NCBI RefSeq assembly: GCF_019112545.1
Contig: NW_025064929.1
Span: forward strand, 1-64,000
Length of the DNA stretch: 64,000 nucleotides
DNA from: Guyanagaster necrorhizus
Lineage: Eukaryota; Basidiomycota; Agaricomycetes; Agaricales; Physalacriaceae
Reading direction: 5' to 3'
The position numbers were made by a program, and so were the translations under genes. This document shows positions 32,584 through 45,215 of this stretch, piece by piece. A model generated the notes under the pieces. It was not told the origin of the DNA and did not search any database. It saw only the letters and a list, made by a program, of their open reading frames with translations. The first letter of the stretch is position 1; the number at the start of each line of letters is the position of its first letter.

Positions 32584-33834
32584 AAATATTTACATTTTTG
32601 CCTTCTCGCGGCTTATTCCTACATAGAGCAACGTTGAACTGATCTCGAATGAGTAATAGCTAGTAAGCGATGACCGAAATCGTTGGCAGTGGAACATGCT
32701 TCGCTAACAGTAGTAATAACCCTTGCTATCTGCCTGTCTGACCCACGCTTGAAAGCGGATCCTGGTGGGTCAGGGCTTCACGGCTCCAGCACCTAAGCCC
32801 CATCCTGTTGAGATAACTTGGAATATTGGCTGTATAATGTTTGAATCTTAGTAGCCCTGAAGAATAAATAAGAACCTTTATCGTCATCAAGGTCACCTTT
32901 ACGTTTTATCTCCTACCCATAAATATTTGAAAGCTTACCCAATTGCCCAACAGTCTGAATCTCAACCGGCCCAGCCGCACCCGAGGCATGGGAAAGGAGC
33001 ATTCTTCACAGTTGCCTTTGTACGCAGCAGATATATAAGGCCTTCCGATGTCTTGATATAACAGGCATCTCAAACTAGCGGAAGCCTAATGTCAGTGCAC
33101 TGAATATCGACAATGCTAATAGAACGACGCACGAGCGTATCCATTTAGGTGGGGACTTGATCGACAGGTGGGCCAAACGTGAGGATTCCGTCATCAGCTT
33201 TGTTTCCCTTTTAATCCATCACCAACACCGCCGTGGCTGATGCCATTTAACCCCATAAAACGAGACTTTAAATGATTTCGCTTTAAGGGCCCAATTTCTG
33301 AGGCTAAAAACGGGCCCGGAAAGTTTGGGGGTAATATGTGACATTTGGAGAGAGAATTTAAGGAGCTGAAAATGTTCAGTTTTTGATTACTTTTAAAGGC
33401 AAAGGATCATGGGGGGAAATATATCCTTTGTTCAAGGCATTTTACCAACCATGTTTTCCCATCCTCGAAGGTTATCATTTTAGGATACTATTTGTTCAAA
33501 TTAAGAAGTATTGATTTTTGAGCATGAAAAAGGCACTGAAAATGATGCATTTCTCATTGACATTCTCATGGACAAAAACAGATCATTCCTTTTGAAAGAA
33601 AAAACAAAAAACAAGAGGTTTAACATTCTATTTTCTCTATGGTAAAACACATCACATGCTCAGTGCATGCCAAGCCTCTTGCCTAATGGTTGCCAACTTG
33701 CATGCTCAATGCTACTGCTTATAGCTCAGTAATGGAAACATGAATGGAATTGTATTGAATACAGCAGAGACTAGAAATATGAGAGTGCTATCTGACTAGT
33801 GAAAGACTTACATCTCCATGTAGATAGAAATATA
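32584..33834. other. Right edge of the gene island
   Basis: No gene is seen. CpG frequency drops at about 33250-33320. From there to the LTR at 33835 the DNA is AT-rich, CpG-poor and unidentified. Confidence 0.5.
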
Positions 33835-34295
33835 TGTTAAGTCCAAGTTATACATGACCTATAACACATGGTAAACAGATGCTGTATCATGTTTGTACAG
33901 TCACATCTGAGTCCACTATCATGCTGTGTAGGCAGAGTGCTACAAGACCAAAGATGAGTCAGCTCAAGTGTGAATGATATAGAATAAACTTTAGCTTGAA
34001 GCTGAGTATGTACAGTGAGAGCTATGCTACTTATATACTGTTGATTGTCCTGATGAATATAAACCTACTAATTATGTGTTTCTATGCTACAGTGTCCTTT
34101 GTCTCTGTTCATTGTTACTGTCACAGAAGGAGTGTTGTTTATTAGTGAAGGGTTTGGGTACTTGTGAAGACAATCAGCTTAGTCCTTTTATTATAATTAT
34201 ATAAGCAGGTCCCATAGTCTTGAGCACTTGGTTAGGCACTCTGACTAAGTTTGAAATAGGGGTTAAGAAGATAAAAGAGGATAAAAATCATAATA
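33835..34295 (-). repeat. 3' LTR of element D
   Basis: TGTTAAGTCC at 33835; the other end is CATAATA where other copies have CATAACA (one C to T change). It contains the family's TTTAGCTTGAAGCT block. Confidence 0.85.
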
Positions 34296-35096
34296 TTACT
34301 CTCTCTTAAGACCATTGTCCCAATGGATCATTCTAGAGAGAGTTCATAGTTCTGAATAGCATCAGCAGCATTCATATGTCATTCATTTACCCATTGGTTA
34401 GATTCTGGTCTGTAGCCTTTCCAACTGACCAGATAATTGACCATAGTATGGATTCTGCTGCCACATGCTTGGACTTTGTGAAGCTTGTAGTTTAAGACTT
34501 AGTTGACTTTGTAATGTTCTTCATCATTGACAAGAATGGGTTTGGGCAGTGGAGGATGTTCCTGATTAGGGAACACTGAGGCAACATAGAGGTTAAGAAG
34601 GACTTCATTAAAGACATCATGAATATGCTAGATGTGAGGAAGTCAGAGGCAATATGTGAAAGAGCCAACCTTGGCAATCACCAGAAAGAGGCTGGTTTGT
34701 TTGTTAGTCAACTTTTATTTAGGCTGAGGAAAATAGAGGTTGGTTATGTCTAGTCATACTTTATCACTAGGAGAGTATTTGTGGGTCAGCTGACAGTGTT
34801 TATCATATTGGTGTTTCATAGTGGAAGCAGCCTTTTCAAGAGTGACATGGGTTTCAGCATGGATTTTTGTTATGAGAGGAGTAAATTTAGAGAATGCTGG
34901 TGTTGTAGTTCAGAGGTGATCAGTCTGGGCAATAGAAGAGTGTTGACTATGGATGACAAAGAATGATATCATTCTCATGGTGGAGTGGATACAGTTATTG
35001 TGCTAGAAAGCTGCTTGGGTGAGCCATTTGGTCCAGTCATTCTATCAATAATTAATGAACATACAGAGATATTTTTTCACCTCCTGATTGACCTGC
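34296..35096 (-). pseudogene. Integrase C-terminus with chromodomain, element D
   Basis: The minus strand near 34330-34470 reads VNYLVSWKGYRPESNQWV, then AADAIQNYEL. This matches the chromodomain pattern YLVKWKGY...NTWEP...LIEEYE, which directs chromoviruses to modified histones. Element F has the same at 43180-43370. The core domain upstream is interrupted at 35097. Confidence 0.82.
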
Positions 35097-36749
35097 TGAC
35101 ATGCCTGCTGCATGTCCAGGCATGTAATTTTGTGAATTGTGACAATACATGGATGATATCACAGTCTTCTATGCATACAATAAAGAATATAGCTATAGTG
35201 CAGTGAAATGGGACTGATATGACAGCTGGCTTGAGTGATGATAGGTGGAGAGCATGGCTTAGCAGCAGGATGATACCAGGAGGGGTCATACTGTGCATGA
35301 GGTCTCAGCATTTGACACTAATTGTGCTAATACAAGTACAGAAAGACCCACTAAAAATAAAAGAGCACACAATCAAAATATGATCAGGACTTTGCACTTG
35401 ACTTTGCATCACATTGATCAATAATGCATAGGTCTTAAATTGCTGAGGGACATGTTCTAGAACAGAGCATTGTTGCACAATGAGATAAGCCTGAATATTG
35501 GAGAGATTGTCCAAGAAATGAGAAGATTTGATGAAAGAAATGATCAGGAATGATCCCAGAAGTCTAGAATGACTCTGATGCATGGATTAATTGCCCTAGG
35601 GAGATAAGAAAGCAAAGAGGCCAGTGGCCAGGCCACTGACAGAGATAACTGGTGTCAGGTTGCATAGAAACAAAAGGCAGTCCTGATCTGGAGCAGAATA
35701 TGCATGTCAGACTGTGACATGCATGTGAATGATATGTCAGAGACTCTAGAACAGAGTCCTATACTTTGAAACTACTAAATTTGATGTGTCTTAGTAAGTA
35801 CAGTAGTAGACTATTTAAGTACCACATTGTAAGAGTAGTAAAAAAGTTTCCAACCCCCCACAGTTGCAGTGTATTGGGCACAGAAAGCCTTGCACTGTAG
35901 TTCTGAGTTTGTGTTTATTACTTCAGGCAAGAGAATAGACCCATTATTGATATCATAGAGAGAGATTTGAGAACTGCATGAAGCACAGAAGCTCATGAGA
36001 GACTTGAATTTGATTTGATAAGAGGTTTTGAATTGTGCTCTGGCCTGAGAATAAGAGAGCAGTGTCTGAAGAGCACTATTTTGAGTTTTTAAGGTGTTTG
36101 TGATATGCAGTGCTACAGGTGGCAGAGGTTCAAACCCTTTGGCCTGTGAATGGGGTTAATTGTGATATTTCTACAGATTGGCAGAGGTTCAAACCTTTTG
36201 GGTCTGTTGGATGGTGTTTTATTGTGTTTTGTGTCTCTGGATTGCATGGGTTTGAATCCTGTGGGTTTACAACCAGTTTGGGAACTCATATGCAGGTTTG
36301 AACCCTTTGGTACTTGTGGACATGTTTGTGATTGGTTTCTGCTTAGAGCATGAGGCTTTGAGTTGTGTAATATGTGCTTAGAGATTTGGAGATTGATCTG
36401 AGCTGTGCTTGAAACTATTTTGAGAGTTTTGTGGGAGTGTTTTAACATATTGTATTGAGTTGCAGTAATCTTTGTCTTGAGGCCTGACAACTTCTGTTGC
36501 CACCTCTTGTTTTGATAAAATAAAAAGCTTTGAGACTTAAAGAGATCTGAGACAGTGGTACACATGTAATTACTATTTCTATGCAGTGGAATCATTTGAG
36601 GAGACAATTGTGCTTCCTATAGCTACTCTATCACATTATAATGTCTCCAACAAACTAAGAAGTGTTATGTGTGTGTTGGTATAGTTGTGATCAGTGGATA
36701 GCACTCTGCTGTGACCATTTTCATCTTGTGTGCATGTAAAACCTCTTCA
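35097..36749 (+). mobile_element. Solo LTR, family E2, copy 1
   Basis: This aligns end to end with 61540-63515: it starts TGACATGCC (TGATATGCC there), and both end CCTCTTCA. A TATTTAAG box at 35812-35819, shared by both copies, fits LTR promoter function. Bases 36110-36310 contain three copies of a GGTTCAAACCC(T/A)TTGG-like motif. ORFs here have no domain. The ends are uncertain by about 4 bp. Confidence 0.75.
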
Positions 36750-36752
36750 CCA

Positions 36753-37145
36753 GAAGGCTGTCTTCCACTTGTTGCCCTCTTTGATTCTCATATTATTGTA
36801 TCCCTATCTGACATCCAACTTGGTACAGTATCATGCTTCACATAGCTTGTCTATGAGTTCTGAGATAAGCAGAAGGGGATAATGATTGTTAATCATCATC
36901 TCATTCAGTTTTTGGTAATTTTGGATGGGTCAGAGTTTTCTGTCCTTCTTTTTGATGAAAAAGAAGAGAGAGGCTATAGATGACTTGGAGAGTCAAATTC
37001 ATCTACTGGAAAGGTTCTCATCTAAGAACTTATTGAGTTCCTGCTGTTCTAGGTTTCTGAGAGGATATGTTTTGCAGTCCAGATTGATATTTGCATTTGA
37101 GATTAATTTGATTACATGATCCTATAGCTGCAGCTCTGATAGTTC
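36753..37145 (-). pseudogene. Reverse transcriptase N-terminal remnant, element D
   Basis: The minus strand shows FFFIKKK followed by RKL*PIQNYQKL. The first conserved Arg codon is TGA and the second is CAA (Gln). The YxDD box is missing because of the deletion at 36750. Confidence 0.85.
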
Positions 37146-37359
37146 ATCAAAGCTTTCTTTACTGAATAAGTCCTGATAGTCTCAGGCTCATTCAGATACC
37201 ATCTTCTCAAATGTCTTCTCTTCCTTTCCTGCATTGGCCCTTACAGCCAAATTGTTTGCATAATGCATGGCATGGATGTGTAAGGCTTTCTCCATATTGA
37301 CAGCAAGTATGGTCTCACTGTCCTTCATTTTCTCATTCCATCAGTCCTCCAGGTCTTCA

Positions 37360-37790
37360 TTTGACAGTTTGAAGGGGATTTTTTGGCACTAGCATCATGC
37401 AAAGATAATTTGTTCAGTTTTCCAATTGACCAGAGGATTGTGTTGTATTAACCAATTATAGCCAAGAAATACCTCTTTGGTTCTAAGGTTAGTGACTGCC
37501 AAGTCAATTCATTCTGAATGATCTCTAATAGTTAGTCAGAGTTCAACAAACTTGGTTATTGAGCCAGCTTAGTTCTTGATCCCATTGGCATTATAAACTG
37601 GTATGGGGGCAGCTGTGGCCTGAGTGAATAAATCATGCTTGTTGGCAAAAGTATAATTAATTGAGCTTTCTGTACAGCCACTGTTGATCAGAGCTTTTAC
37701 TGCATACATGGAGCAGGAAGTAAGTGTCTTAATCTGGGCCTTAGTGATCAAGTCCTATTCTGGAGTCCTCTGCCATCAGATGTACTTTTT
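37360..37790 (-). pseudogene. Protease domain remnant, element D
   Basis: The minus strand reads ALINSGCTESSINYTFANKH, so the catalytic Asp of DSG has become Asn. The later EVFLGYNWLIQHNPLVNW block is kept. Confidence 0.8.
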
Positions 37791-38189
37791 GGACCCCCTG
37801 AGCTTGTTGAGCCATTCTAAGGCTTAGCATCTTTTAGCCTTCTTTATCCCTTCAATAATCTCATTAATTACTTCTTCAGCCTGAGTTCTGTGTATCCAAT
37901 TCTTAAGTACCACCTTTGCTTCCTCCTCTGTTTTTGCATCTCTGATAGCATACCAAGTCTATTCAGTGTCAAAAAGCTTGAGCCACTCAGTGGGGGTTGC
38001 TCTCTCTGTTCAGCTCATAGGTGGTTGAGCTTGATCCTTAGGTGATTATTTCAGTGGTCTCATAATAGGTGACTAGAGTATATTCAGATGCATACATAAT
38101 TTAGACATAACTACAGAAGTACTATAAGTCCATCCAGCAGATATTTGTGACATACCATAAAGTCTTTCAGCTGATCCAGTAGAATCACT

Positions 38190-39440
38190 CACTGATCATC
38201 CTCATCTTTTATCTCCTCCACCCTTATATCCTTGCTGAGTTCTTTCAGTCTATCTGCTTCTTTCTGTAATTTGGCAATCTGTATCCTAATATCTTCCTAT
38301 ATATGCTTCTTCTTTAGGCAGTCCCATGATAAGTGTCTCTTCTGGCCACAATTAAAGCACTTGCCCTCTTTTTTGAGTCAATCAATATCCATTGGCTTAC
38401 CACTTCTAGTATATGTGGTGCCAGTATCTGTCTTCTGTGTCCTATATGATGGAGTGGTAGAGGGAGTCAATTTGGTCTTAGCAGTATTGGTAGCATTGCT
38501 AGGCTTTGTATTCTGAGGCTGATAGGGTTTCTGATCATTCTGAAGATTAGCCTGCTCTGCCTTCTGTCATTGCCATTCTTTGTTCATCTCTGTGATGTGT
38601 TCCTTCTATGCATCATATCTCTTTGGTATGTTCATGCTGATATCTGAGATCATCTTAATGTAGGAGAGAGGTGCTTCTTTTGAGTATCTCAATTATCCTC
38701 TTATCATTGGTGATATCATCCTAAATTCCCATAAGCTTGCTGAGTCATTCAAACTCATCAAAATATTTGCTGGCAATCTTGTCTCCCATTTGAAACTCCT
38801 TCATTTTGTTCTTATGTACTTCCTGTACAGCTGGGTTGATGAATTTATCACAGAGCATTTGCTTAAAGATGGGCCAGGACAGCAGTTGATGGTGCTGTCT
38901 GGTGGTCAAATAGAGGCTCAGAGAAAGTAGAGTCCATCAGACCTTGGCTTTGTCTTTGAGGTATGTTCAGATAAAAGTGACTCAGTAAATGTCAAAGGAG
39001 AAATAGACTGAGTATATCTTGAAGTACTGCTTGCAGTCAATAAGGAAGCAATCAATATTGTCTGATGCACCTTTGAAAGGACAGGGCTTCCAAAGTAGGT
39101 CAGGTTTGCAGTTAATGATAGCAGCATCTTGTGGCAGTGCTTCTATCAGGTTTAGATACTGGTCAAATGGTGGTTATCACCACTCAGCTGGTAGATCAGA
39201 AAATGAATGTAGCAAGTTGTCATCAGCAACTAGGCTTTCTACCAGTTATGCTTCCTTTCATATGATGACTCTATTTTGTACAGTGAAACCAAGTTTGATA
39301 GTCTCCAAATTGTCAACTTCAGAGACCTTTTCACTTGATCTGGCTTCATCAGGTGGTGGTTGTCTGCTAAGTAGTCAGCTCCTCTTGCTGGTTCAGAGAT
39401 TTCAGAATCTGATGGTTCAGCTGATCAGCTGAGATCATGA
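38190..39440 (-). pseudogene. Gag with CCHC zinc knuckle, element D
   Basis: The knuckle CFNCGQKRHLSWDC near 38310-38360 keeps all four ligands. Gag-fold pieces follow on the minus strand (LLCDKFINPAVQEVHKNKMK-like near 38820-38870). Multiple stops. Confidence 0.8.
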
Positions 39441-41360
39441 TCAGATAAGCTGACTGGCAGCACTTTGAATTGAGAGTGTCAAGTATATATACTGTGTTCT
39501 GGCACTTCAGATAGACAATGCTGTGTAGACAGCTCATTTCAAAGTAATGGAGGGAGTCCATGGTTTAGGCTGAATCTTATCATTTGATTCATATGCTGAA
39601 AGCTTTTCTAGTTGGTCCTCAGGATGGATCCTGTTGTAAATAAAAATTGCATGCTCTGTCACAGCATACTGTAGAATATCAATTTTTTCAATATCATCTG
39701 TGATCATATACTCTTGTCTCATGAGCAAAATTAACCAACTAATATCCTTTTATAGGACTGCTGTTTCCTTCTAATACAGCCACAAATATTCTTTCTTTTA
39801 TTCCTGCTGAATTTTCTCCATTAATGCTTTCTCATCTACTATCTTGGTAAAATCCTCTGGATATGTAAAGTATTTGGAGAGAGTGAATTGATCACTCTCC
39901 TCATCTTCCTCATTCTTGTTGTCTATCTCTTTCTCACTGTTCTCAATGAGAAAGTTGTCAGGCTGGTCATAGATGAATAGGGCATGTGGTTTAACCATCA
40001 CTGGAGAGCTGGTCTTTGTTCTAAATGCTGGATCTGGTGATGTTGGAATTACTTCTAGAAGGAGGTTGGAGTCAGCTAGTGTCAACCTCAGTGCTTCTTC
40101 TGCTGTCATGCTCTCTCTGTTCCTCCAGTTCACAGTGATATCAGCAAAAGTTTCAGTAGAAGAAAGGATTGAGGAATAATCCTGCAATCCTTCCTTTAAG
40201 GAATTGTTGGATACTGTGATCACTGATATAGATGTCAGGAGGGACTTGAAGTCCATAGGTGTCAAGAATAGAATCAGCATCTGAGGGAATGGTATCTGGG
40301 CTGGTGGTACTAGGATTTCTGGGGGAAGGGGAATAAATGTCCCTCTTAGCTATCTCACTTGGGGTGACAGCTTCTGCTAGTCCAGTCTATAGGTCTGTTT
40401 CAGTCATACTAAGCTTCTGGAATGGGGAGCCTGTGGTTTCTGACCTGAGCCTGTACCACTCTAGGGCAGCTGAACTCCATGTAGTGGCTTCAAGCTCATG
40501 CTGGTGGCATTGGTATTTCACATTGTGCTGAGCTGCAATGTGTTCTTTGAATTGTCAGTCATATTCTGCTTCATGGTCAGAGGAGAGGATTGCTCACAGG
40601 CCTCCATCAGAGATAACTCAGAGATAAAAGCTCTTTCACCATCTTTCTAGCAGGTCTTCATCATTTGACCAGAGATTGGTAGCCTCACCACTACCATAGT
40701 CAGTATGGATGGATAGAGTGAGGCTCCCATCTGGGGTTGCATATAGAGAGCTGTGTCTGAACCCTGAAGCTATCTGAGAGGCATCAAGGGAGTCTCAGGC
40801 ATGGTCTCCAATCTCATGCTCAGACAGAGTGGTGAAAGAGTCAGAGGATGGCTCAATATCAAAGAAGTCATTGGAGAGGTCCTCATCCTCATAGTCTGAG
40901 ACTGGAGGAAGGTTTATTGGCTGTGTCTATGAGTTTCTGAACTCAGTGGGCTGATTGTGGCCATTTCTGCTGTCTGATCTGTAGGGTCTTGGGGGATATT
41001 GGTGTCTTTCTTCCTTCTCATGAGTCTGTGGATCCAAACCACTAGATTAGGCTTCAGATATAGATCTGGACAGAGGCTGAAAGGAGGTTCAGGCAGAGAC
41101 TGGAATATCATAGAAGGAGAGGTCAGATGTGATATTTCACAAAATTTGTTGTACTTATTTGAAAGCATGATAGTGCTGGACTACCTAAGCAGTTACTGAT
41201 TGTCACCCTCAACAGAGTTGGATGATGGTGAGTAAACCTAAGAGCATTTTAATAATGGAAGCCAGTAGCTTAAAGAAGTCATCAGTAAGATCAAGGGTTG
41301 ATGTGACTGATGGTGGCATTCAGTTTCTTTTATGCTAATATGTGTAAAGAAAGAGAAGCA
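39441..41360 (-). pseudogene. Long gag leader region, element D
   Basis: This has the same position and piece order as 4461-6626 of element A, including an acidic part at 39880-39950 (EKEIDNKNEEDEESDQF). The longest open minus piece is 39798-40280. No domain is recognized. Confidence 0.6.
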
Positions 41361-41376
41361 GAAGCTTTAAGCTAAT
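41361..41376 (-). other. Primer-binding site of element D (self-priming type)
   Basis: The element strand reads ATTAGCTTAAAGCTTC. Twelve of 13 bases of TTAGCTTAAAGCT pair with AGCTTCAAGCTAA of the predicted RNA 5' end (41544-41531). Confidence 0.65.
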
Positions 41377-41835
41377 TATTAAGTCCAAGCAACATATGAC
41401 CAAAACACATGATAAATAGGTACTGTATCAAGTTTATACAGTCATGCCTAAGTTCACTATATGTGCTTATATGGTGTTGTATCTCAAAGCCAATTACAAG
41501 TCAGCTCAAGATAGAATAGTGAAGATAAACTTTAGCTTGAAGCTAGAGATATACAGTGAGAGCTACACTACTTATATACTATTTGTCCATAAGATAAATA
41601 TATCTCTACTAATTGTGTGTTTCTAGGTTATGGTACTCATTGTCCTTGAGCATCACTACTATCTACAAAAAAGTATTATTCATTATTAAAAGGCATCATC
41701 ATCATTGGAAAATAATAGCAGACTCAGCCTATTATGGTGAATAAGCCTGTCTCACAGTCCTAAGCACTAGTATAGGTGCTCTGACTAAGCATAAAATAGA
41801 GGTTAATCAAAAAGGGAAAAGGAAAAATCATAACA
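41377..41835 (-). repeat. 5' LTR of element D
   Basis: 459 bp. The TG end is TA here (TATTAAGTCC). On the element strand TATATAAG (about 41571-41578) lies about 35 nt before AGCTTCAAGC. Confidence 0.85.
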
Positions 41836-42661
41836 ATTCCAGCAAGCATTCTGAGCTACTCTAGCTTATTAAAGTACTCACTGGTGATCTTATCTCCTAT
41901 CTGAAGTTCTTTCCTCTTGTTTTTGTGTACTTCTTGGACCATCAGATCAATAAACTTGTCATGAACCATCTGCTTGAATACTAGCCAGGATAGCAGTCGA
42001 TGATACTGCCTGATCATGGAGTAGAAAGTGAGGGAGATCAGTATCTATCATGTCTTAGTCTTATCCTCAAAGTAGGATGTGACAAAGATGATCTTATAGA
42101 TGTTGACTCCTAGATAGGCTGTATAGACTTCAAAATACTGTTTACAGTTGATAAAGAAGTGATCAATATCATCTGATACACCCTTAAAGAGGTGAGGCTT
42201 ATGGAGAAAATCAGGTTTGCATTGGATAAGAGCAGCATTAGCAGGGAGCACTCTCATCAGGCTTGGGTATTCAACAAAGAGTGGATGCCTCCATTCAGCA
42301 GGAGGTCTGAGGAATGAGTGGAGAGAGCTATTGTTGGCAATAGGGCTTCTAGTCAGTTCTGCCTTCTTGTGCACAATGCATCTGTTCTGGACTGTGAAGC
42401 TGAGTTTGAGGGCTTCTGGATCATCTTTCTTAGAGGCTTTACCACTTGTGCTTGTTTTATCAGGTGGTAGTTGGCCACTGAGAAGTCAGCTTTCCAGGCT
42501 GGTCCAGAGGTTTCAAAAGCTGATAGGTCACTTGACTGGTCCAGATGCTAGTCAGATGGCCTAGATACTGGTGCTTCAGATTGATGGTGCCATATAGATG
42601 GCTTGTTTTAGAGTGACTGGAGAGATATTTAGCATTGGTTGAAGTTGAAACTGAAATCAAT
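41836..42661 (-). mobile_element. Gag fragment E
   Basis: This is a minus-strand gag piece of the same family (SDDIDHFFINCKQYFEVYTA at about 42100-42180). It is cut at 41835 by the D LTR and ends at 42661 against the F LTR. The sequence left of 42662 does not match the primer-binding site seen in A, D and G. E is therefore a fragment and not the start of an element. Confidence 0.75.
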
Positions 42662-43127
42662 TGTTAAACTCAAGCTGCATGTGATTATAAACATGTGATA
42701 AACTGATGTCACTTCATATTCAAGTGTTCCATCAGAGTCCACTGATGTGAATATTGATTGTTATACTACAAGGCCTTATGATTGGCTCAAGAGTAGAATG
42801 GTGTGAAGATAAACTTTAGCTTGAAGCTGGAGATTATCAACAAGAGTGAGCCTCCTTATATACTATATATGGTGAGATAAATATAAGACTATCTATTGTA
42901 TATTGCTAAGTTCTTATGTCCATTGTTCTTGGATGTTGCTACTATACACAAAAGGCTGATTGTGCATTGTTGAGAGCTGATCACTATGTTGGAGAACAGT
43001 GATGGATTGGCTTGTTTGTTATGACTAAGATTCTCCCACAGTCCTAAGCACTGGTCTAGGCACTCTGACTAAGCATAAATAGGAGTTAATTTGTAGAAAC
43101 AAAAAGGAAAAGAAAAAAATCATAACA
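42662..43127 (-). repeat. 3' LTR of element F
   Basis: TGTTAAACTC to CATAACA, 466 bp, with the family's TTTAGCTTGAAGCT block near 42815-42828. Directly followed by the end of pol at 43128. Confidence 0.85.
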
Positions 43128-44700
43128 TTACCTCTGTCTTAAGACCATTATCCTAATAGCTTAATTAAGGGATAACTCATAGTCATGGATAGTGTCTGCA
43201 GCATCCATATGTTTCTTGTTTACCTATTGATTGGACTCTAGCCTATAATCTTTCCAACTGATGAAGTAGTTGATGGCAGTTATGGTTCCACCTCTGCATG
43301 CTTTAACTTTATAGAATTTGTAGTTTAATATTTGATTGATTTCATAATGTTCCTTATTATTGATTAGATCAGAGGGAGGAGCAGCAGGCATTCTTGGTTT
43401 GGGAAGATGGATGCAATAAAGGGTGTGAGGAGTGTTTCATTGAAGACATCATAGATCTGCTAATGAGATGAAAGCTGGAGTTTATATGCTGATGAACTCA
43501 CTTTGAGGATAATAAGAAAGAGACCCATATGTTTATCAGTGAGTTTCTTCTTTGGGTGAGGAAGATGAAGATTGGTTGTGTCTAACCAAACCTTATCATT
43601 GATGGAATAGGAGTGTAGAGTGTGGTGGTGTTTATCATATTGAGTTTTCATAGTATTAGCTATGCATTCTAGGGCTGTTTGAGTTTCATAGTGGATGTGA
43701 GTCATAGTAGCAGTGAAATTGAAGGATGCAGATGCAGTAGTGTGGACCTGTGTTGTGTGTGAAAGTAGCAGATAGTGTCTATAGTTGATGAAAAAAGATG
43801 TCTTGCCTATAGCTGAGTGAACATGGTTGTTATATTGAAAGGTGGCAAGGGCTAATCATTCCACCCAGTCATCTTATCAGTAATTGATGAAAACTCATAG
43901 GTATTTCTTGACTTCTTGGTTGATACACTCTATCTGTCTGTCAGTTTGAGGATGATAGAGTGTTGATGCATTTCAGTGAATATTAAGGAGCTGATATAAA
44001 TTGTCTAAGAACTTTGAGATGAATTGTGGTCTATAATTTGAGATCATGACTTGTGGCATTTCATACTTAGCATATACTTTGTCTTGGAGGATTTTGGCTC
44101 ATTCTTCTGATGTAAGCTCTGTCAAGCACATGATTGGGATGATTGTCTTTAAGAATTGGTTGATGATAATAAGGATGGCATTGTATCCACTGCATTTCAG
44201 TAGCTCAGTAATCATATTGACCATTATATAGGTCTATAGCATCAAAGGAATTTCATTCAAATATAGAGATGCTGGTCTCAGCTGTGTGAATGACTTGCCA
44301 TACTGACAGGTCTTGCATCCTTTGACATATTGCTCAATGTTCTTTCCCATCTTTGGCCATCAATACTCTCATAGGATGAGCTTCTTGGTTTTGGTGATTC
44401 CCAAATGTCTAGCTGTCATGTGGTTGTGATGCATGGCAATAATCTCTCCTTGTAGTCCTTGATCCCAGGAAATATAGATTTGCCCATCATATCAGATCAT
44501 CCTCTCCTCCTTCTTTATTTCTTTCTCATGGTTGAGAGACAGGGCCATATGTTGATCACATTTACTGGTATCTCATATAGCACTCATGATGTGTTCATGT
44601 ATCTCCTCCTCTGTTGGCATTATCATGGCATGAAAGTGTTCAGATTTCAGTAGGATGATCTTATCATTGTTATCTCCTCTCTGATTGTGATTCACTTGTC
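43128..44700 (-). pseudogene. Integrase with chromodomain, element F
   Basis: The chromodomain (43180-43370) reads INYFISWKDYRLESNQ, then AADTIHDYE. The zinc-binding N-terminal part and catalytic core follow to about 44600 on the minus strand, with frame breaks. Confidence 0.82.
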
Positions 44701-45215
44701 AGCTAAGAAGGTCAGCCTTTTTATTGGCCATTCCTGTCTTGTGATATAGAGTGTATTGGTATTGGCTCAATTCAGTGACTCACTGAGCCTGTCATTGATT
44801 TAGCTTTTGCAGTTATCAGAAGTATCAGAGGTTTTAATGGTCTGTCCATATTTTGAAGATTTGGACTGCACTGATTAAGTAGTGCCACCACTCTTCTAGA
44901 GTGAGCATGATGGCAAGCAATTCCTTGTCATATATCTTGTAGTTCTGCTCTGTTATAGAGAGGGATTTTGAGAGGAATGCTACTGGTCTCCACCTCTCTT
45001 CCTGTTTCTGTGAGAGTACTACTCCTATGGCCCCTTCACTTGAGTCAGCTTTGACATGGTATTTTCCATTCTGAGTAGAAATAGCTAGGACAACATCTTC
45101 AGCAAGTCATTATTTCAGGTCATCAAAGGCTGCCTGTTGTGATTGCCTCCAGGCCCACAGAGCATTGCTGGTTAATTGGGTCATCAGCTGGACTATCTTG
45201 CTATAGTTGCAAATG
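44701..45215 (-). pseudogene. RNase H remnant, element F
   Basis: Position between integrase and reverse transcriptase. Minus-strand blocks correspond to ADSSEGAIGVVLSQ and the LYHKTGMANKKADLLS end of the domain. Confidence 0.75.

Larger units (their letters stand above)
33835..41835 (-). mobile_element. Chromovirus element D with internal deletion
   Basis: LTRs at 33835-34295 (3') and 41377-41835 (5') bracket a minus-strand element of the same family as A. A solo LTR (35097-36749) sits where the rest of integrase, all of RNase H and the catalytic part of reverse transcriptase should be, so an internal deletion accompanied or preceded that insertion. No convincing target-site duplication flanks D. 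The right edge abuts a gag fragment (E). Confidence 0.88.

Noticed and set aside
33251..33834. Possible further gene between SDR2 and element D
   Set aside because: CpG-poor, AT-rich, no open frame over 60 codons and no splice pattern.
36110..36310. CRISPR-like or regulatory repeat array
   Set aside because: Only three imperfect GGTTCAAACC motifs with uneven spacing inside an LTR of a eukaryotic genome.
36113..36607. 164-codon minus ORF in the solo LTR
   Set aside because: No domain; the homologous region in the other copy (62590-63084) is broken; LTR DNA.
35094..36753. Terminal inverted repeats CTGGTGA/TCACCAG suggesting a DNA transposon
   Set aside because: CCAG at the right edge of copy 2 matches the interrupted gypsy sequence, and copy 1 lacks the full motif on the left; TG...CA LTR ends explain it better.
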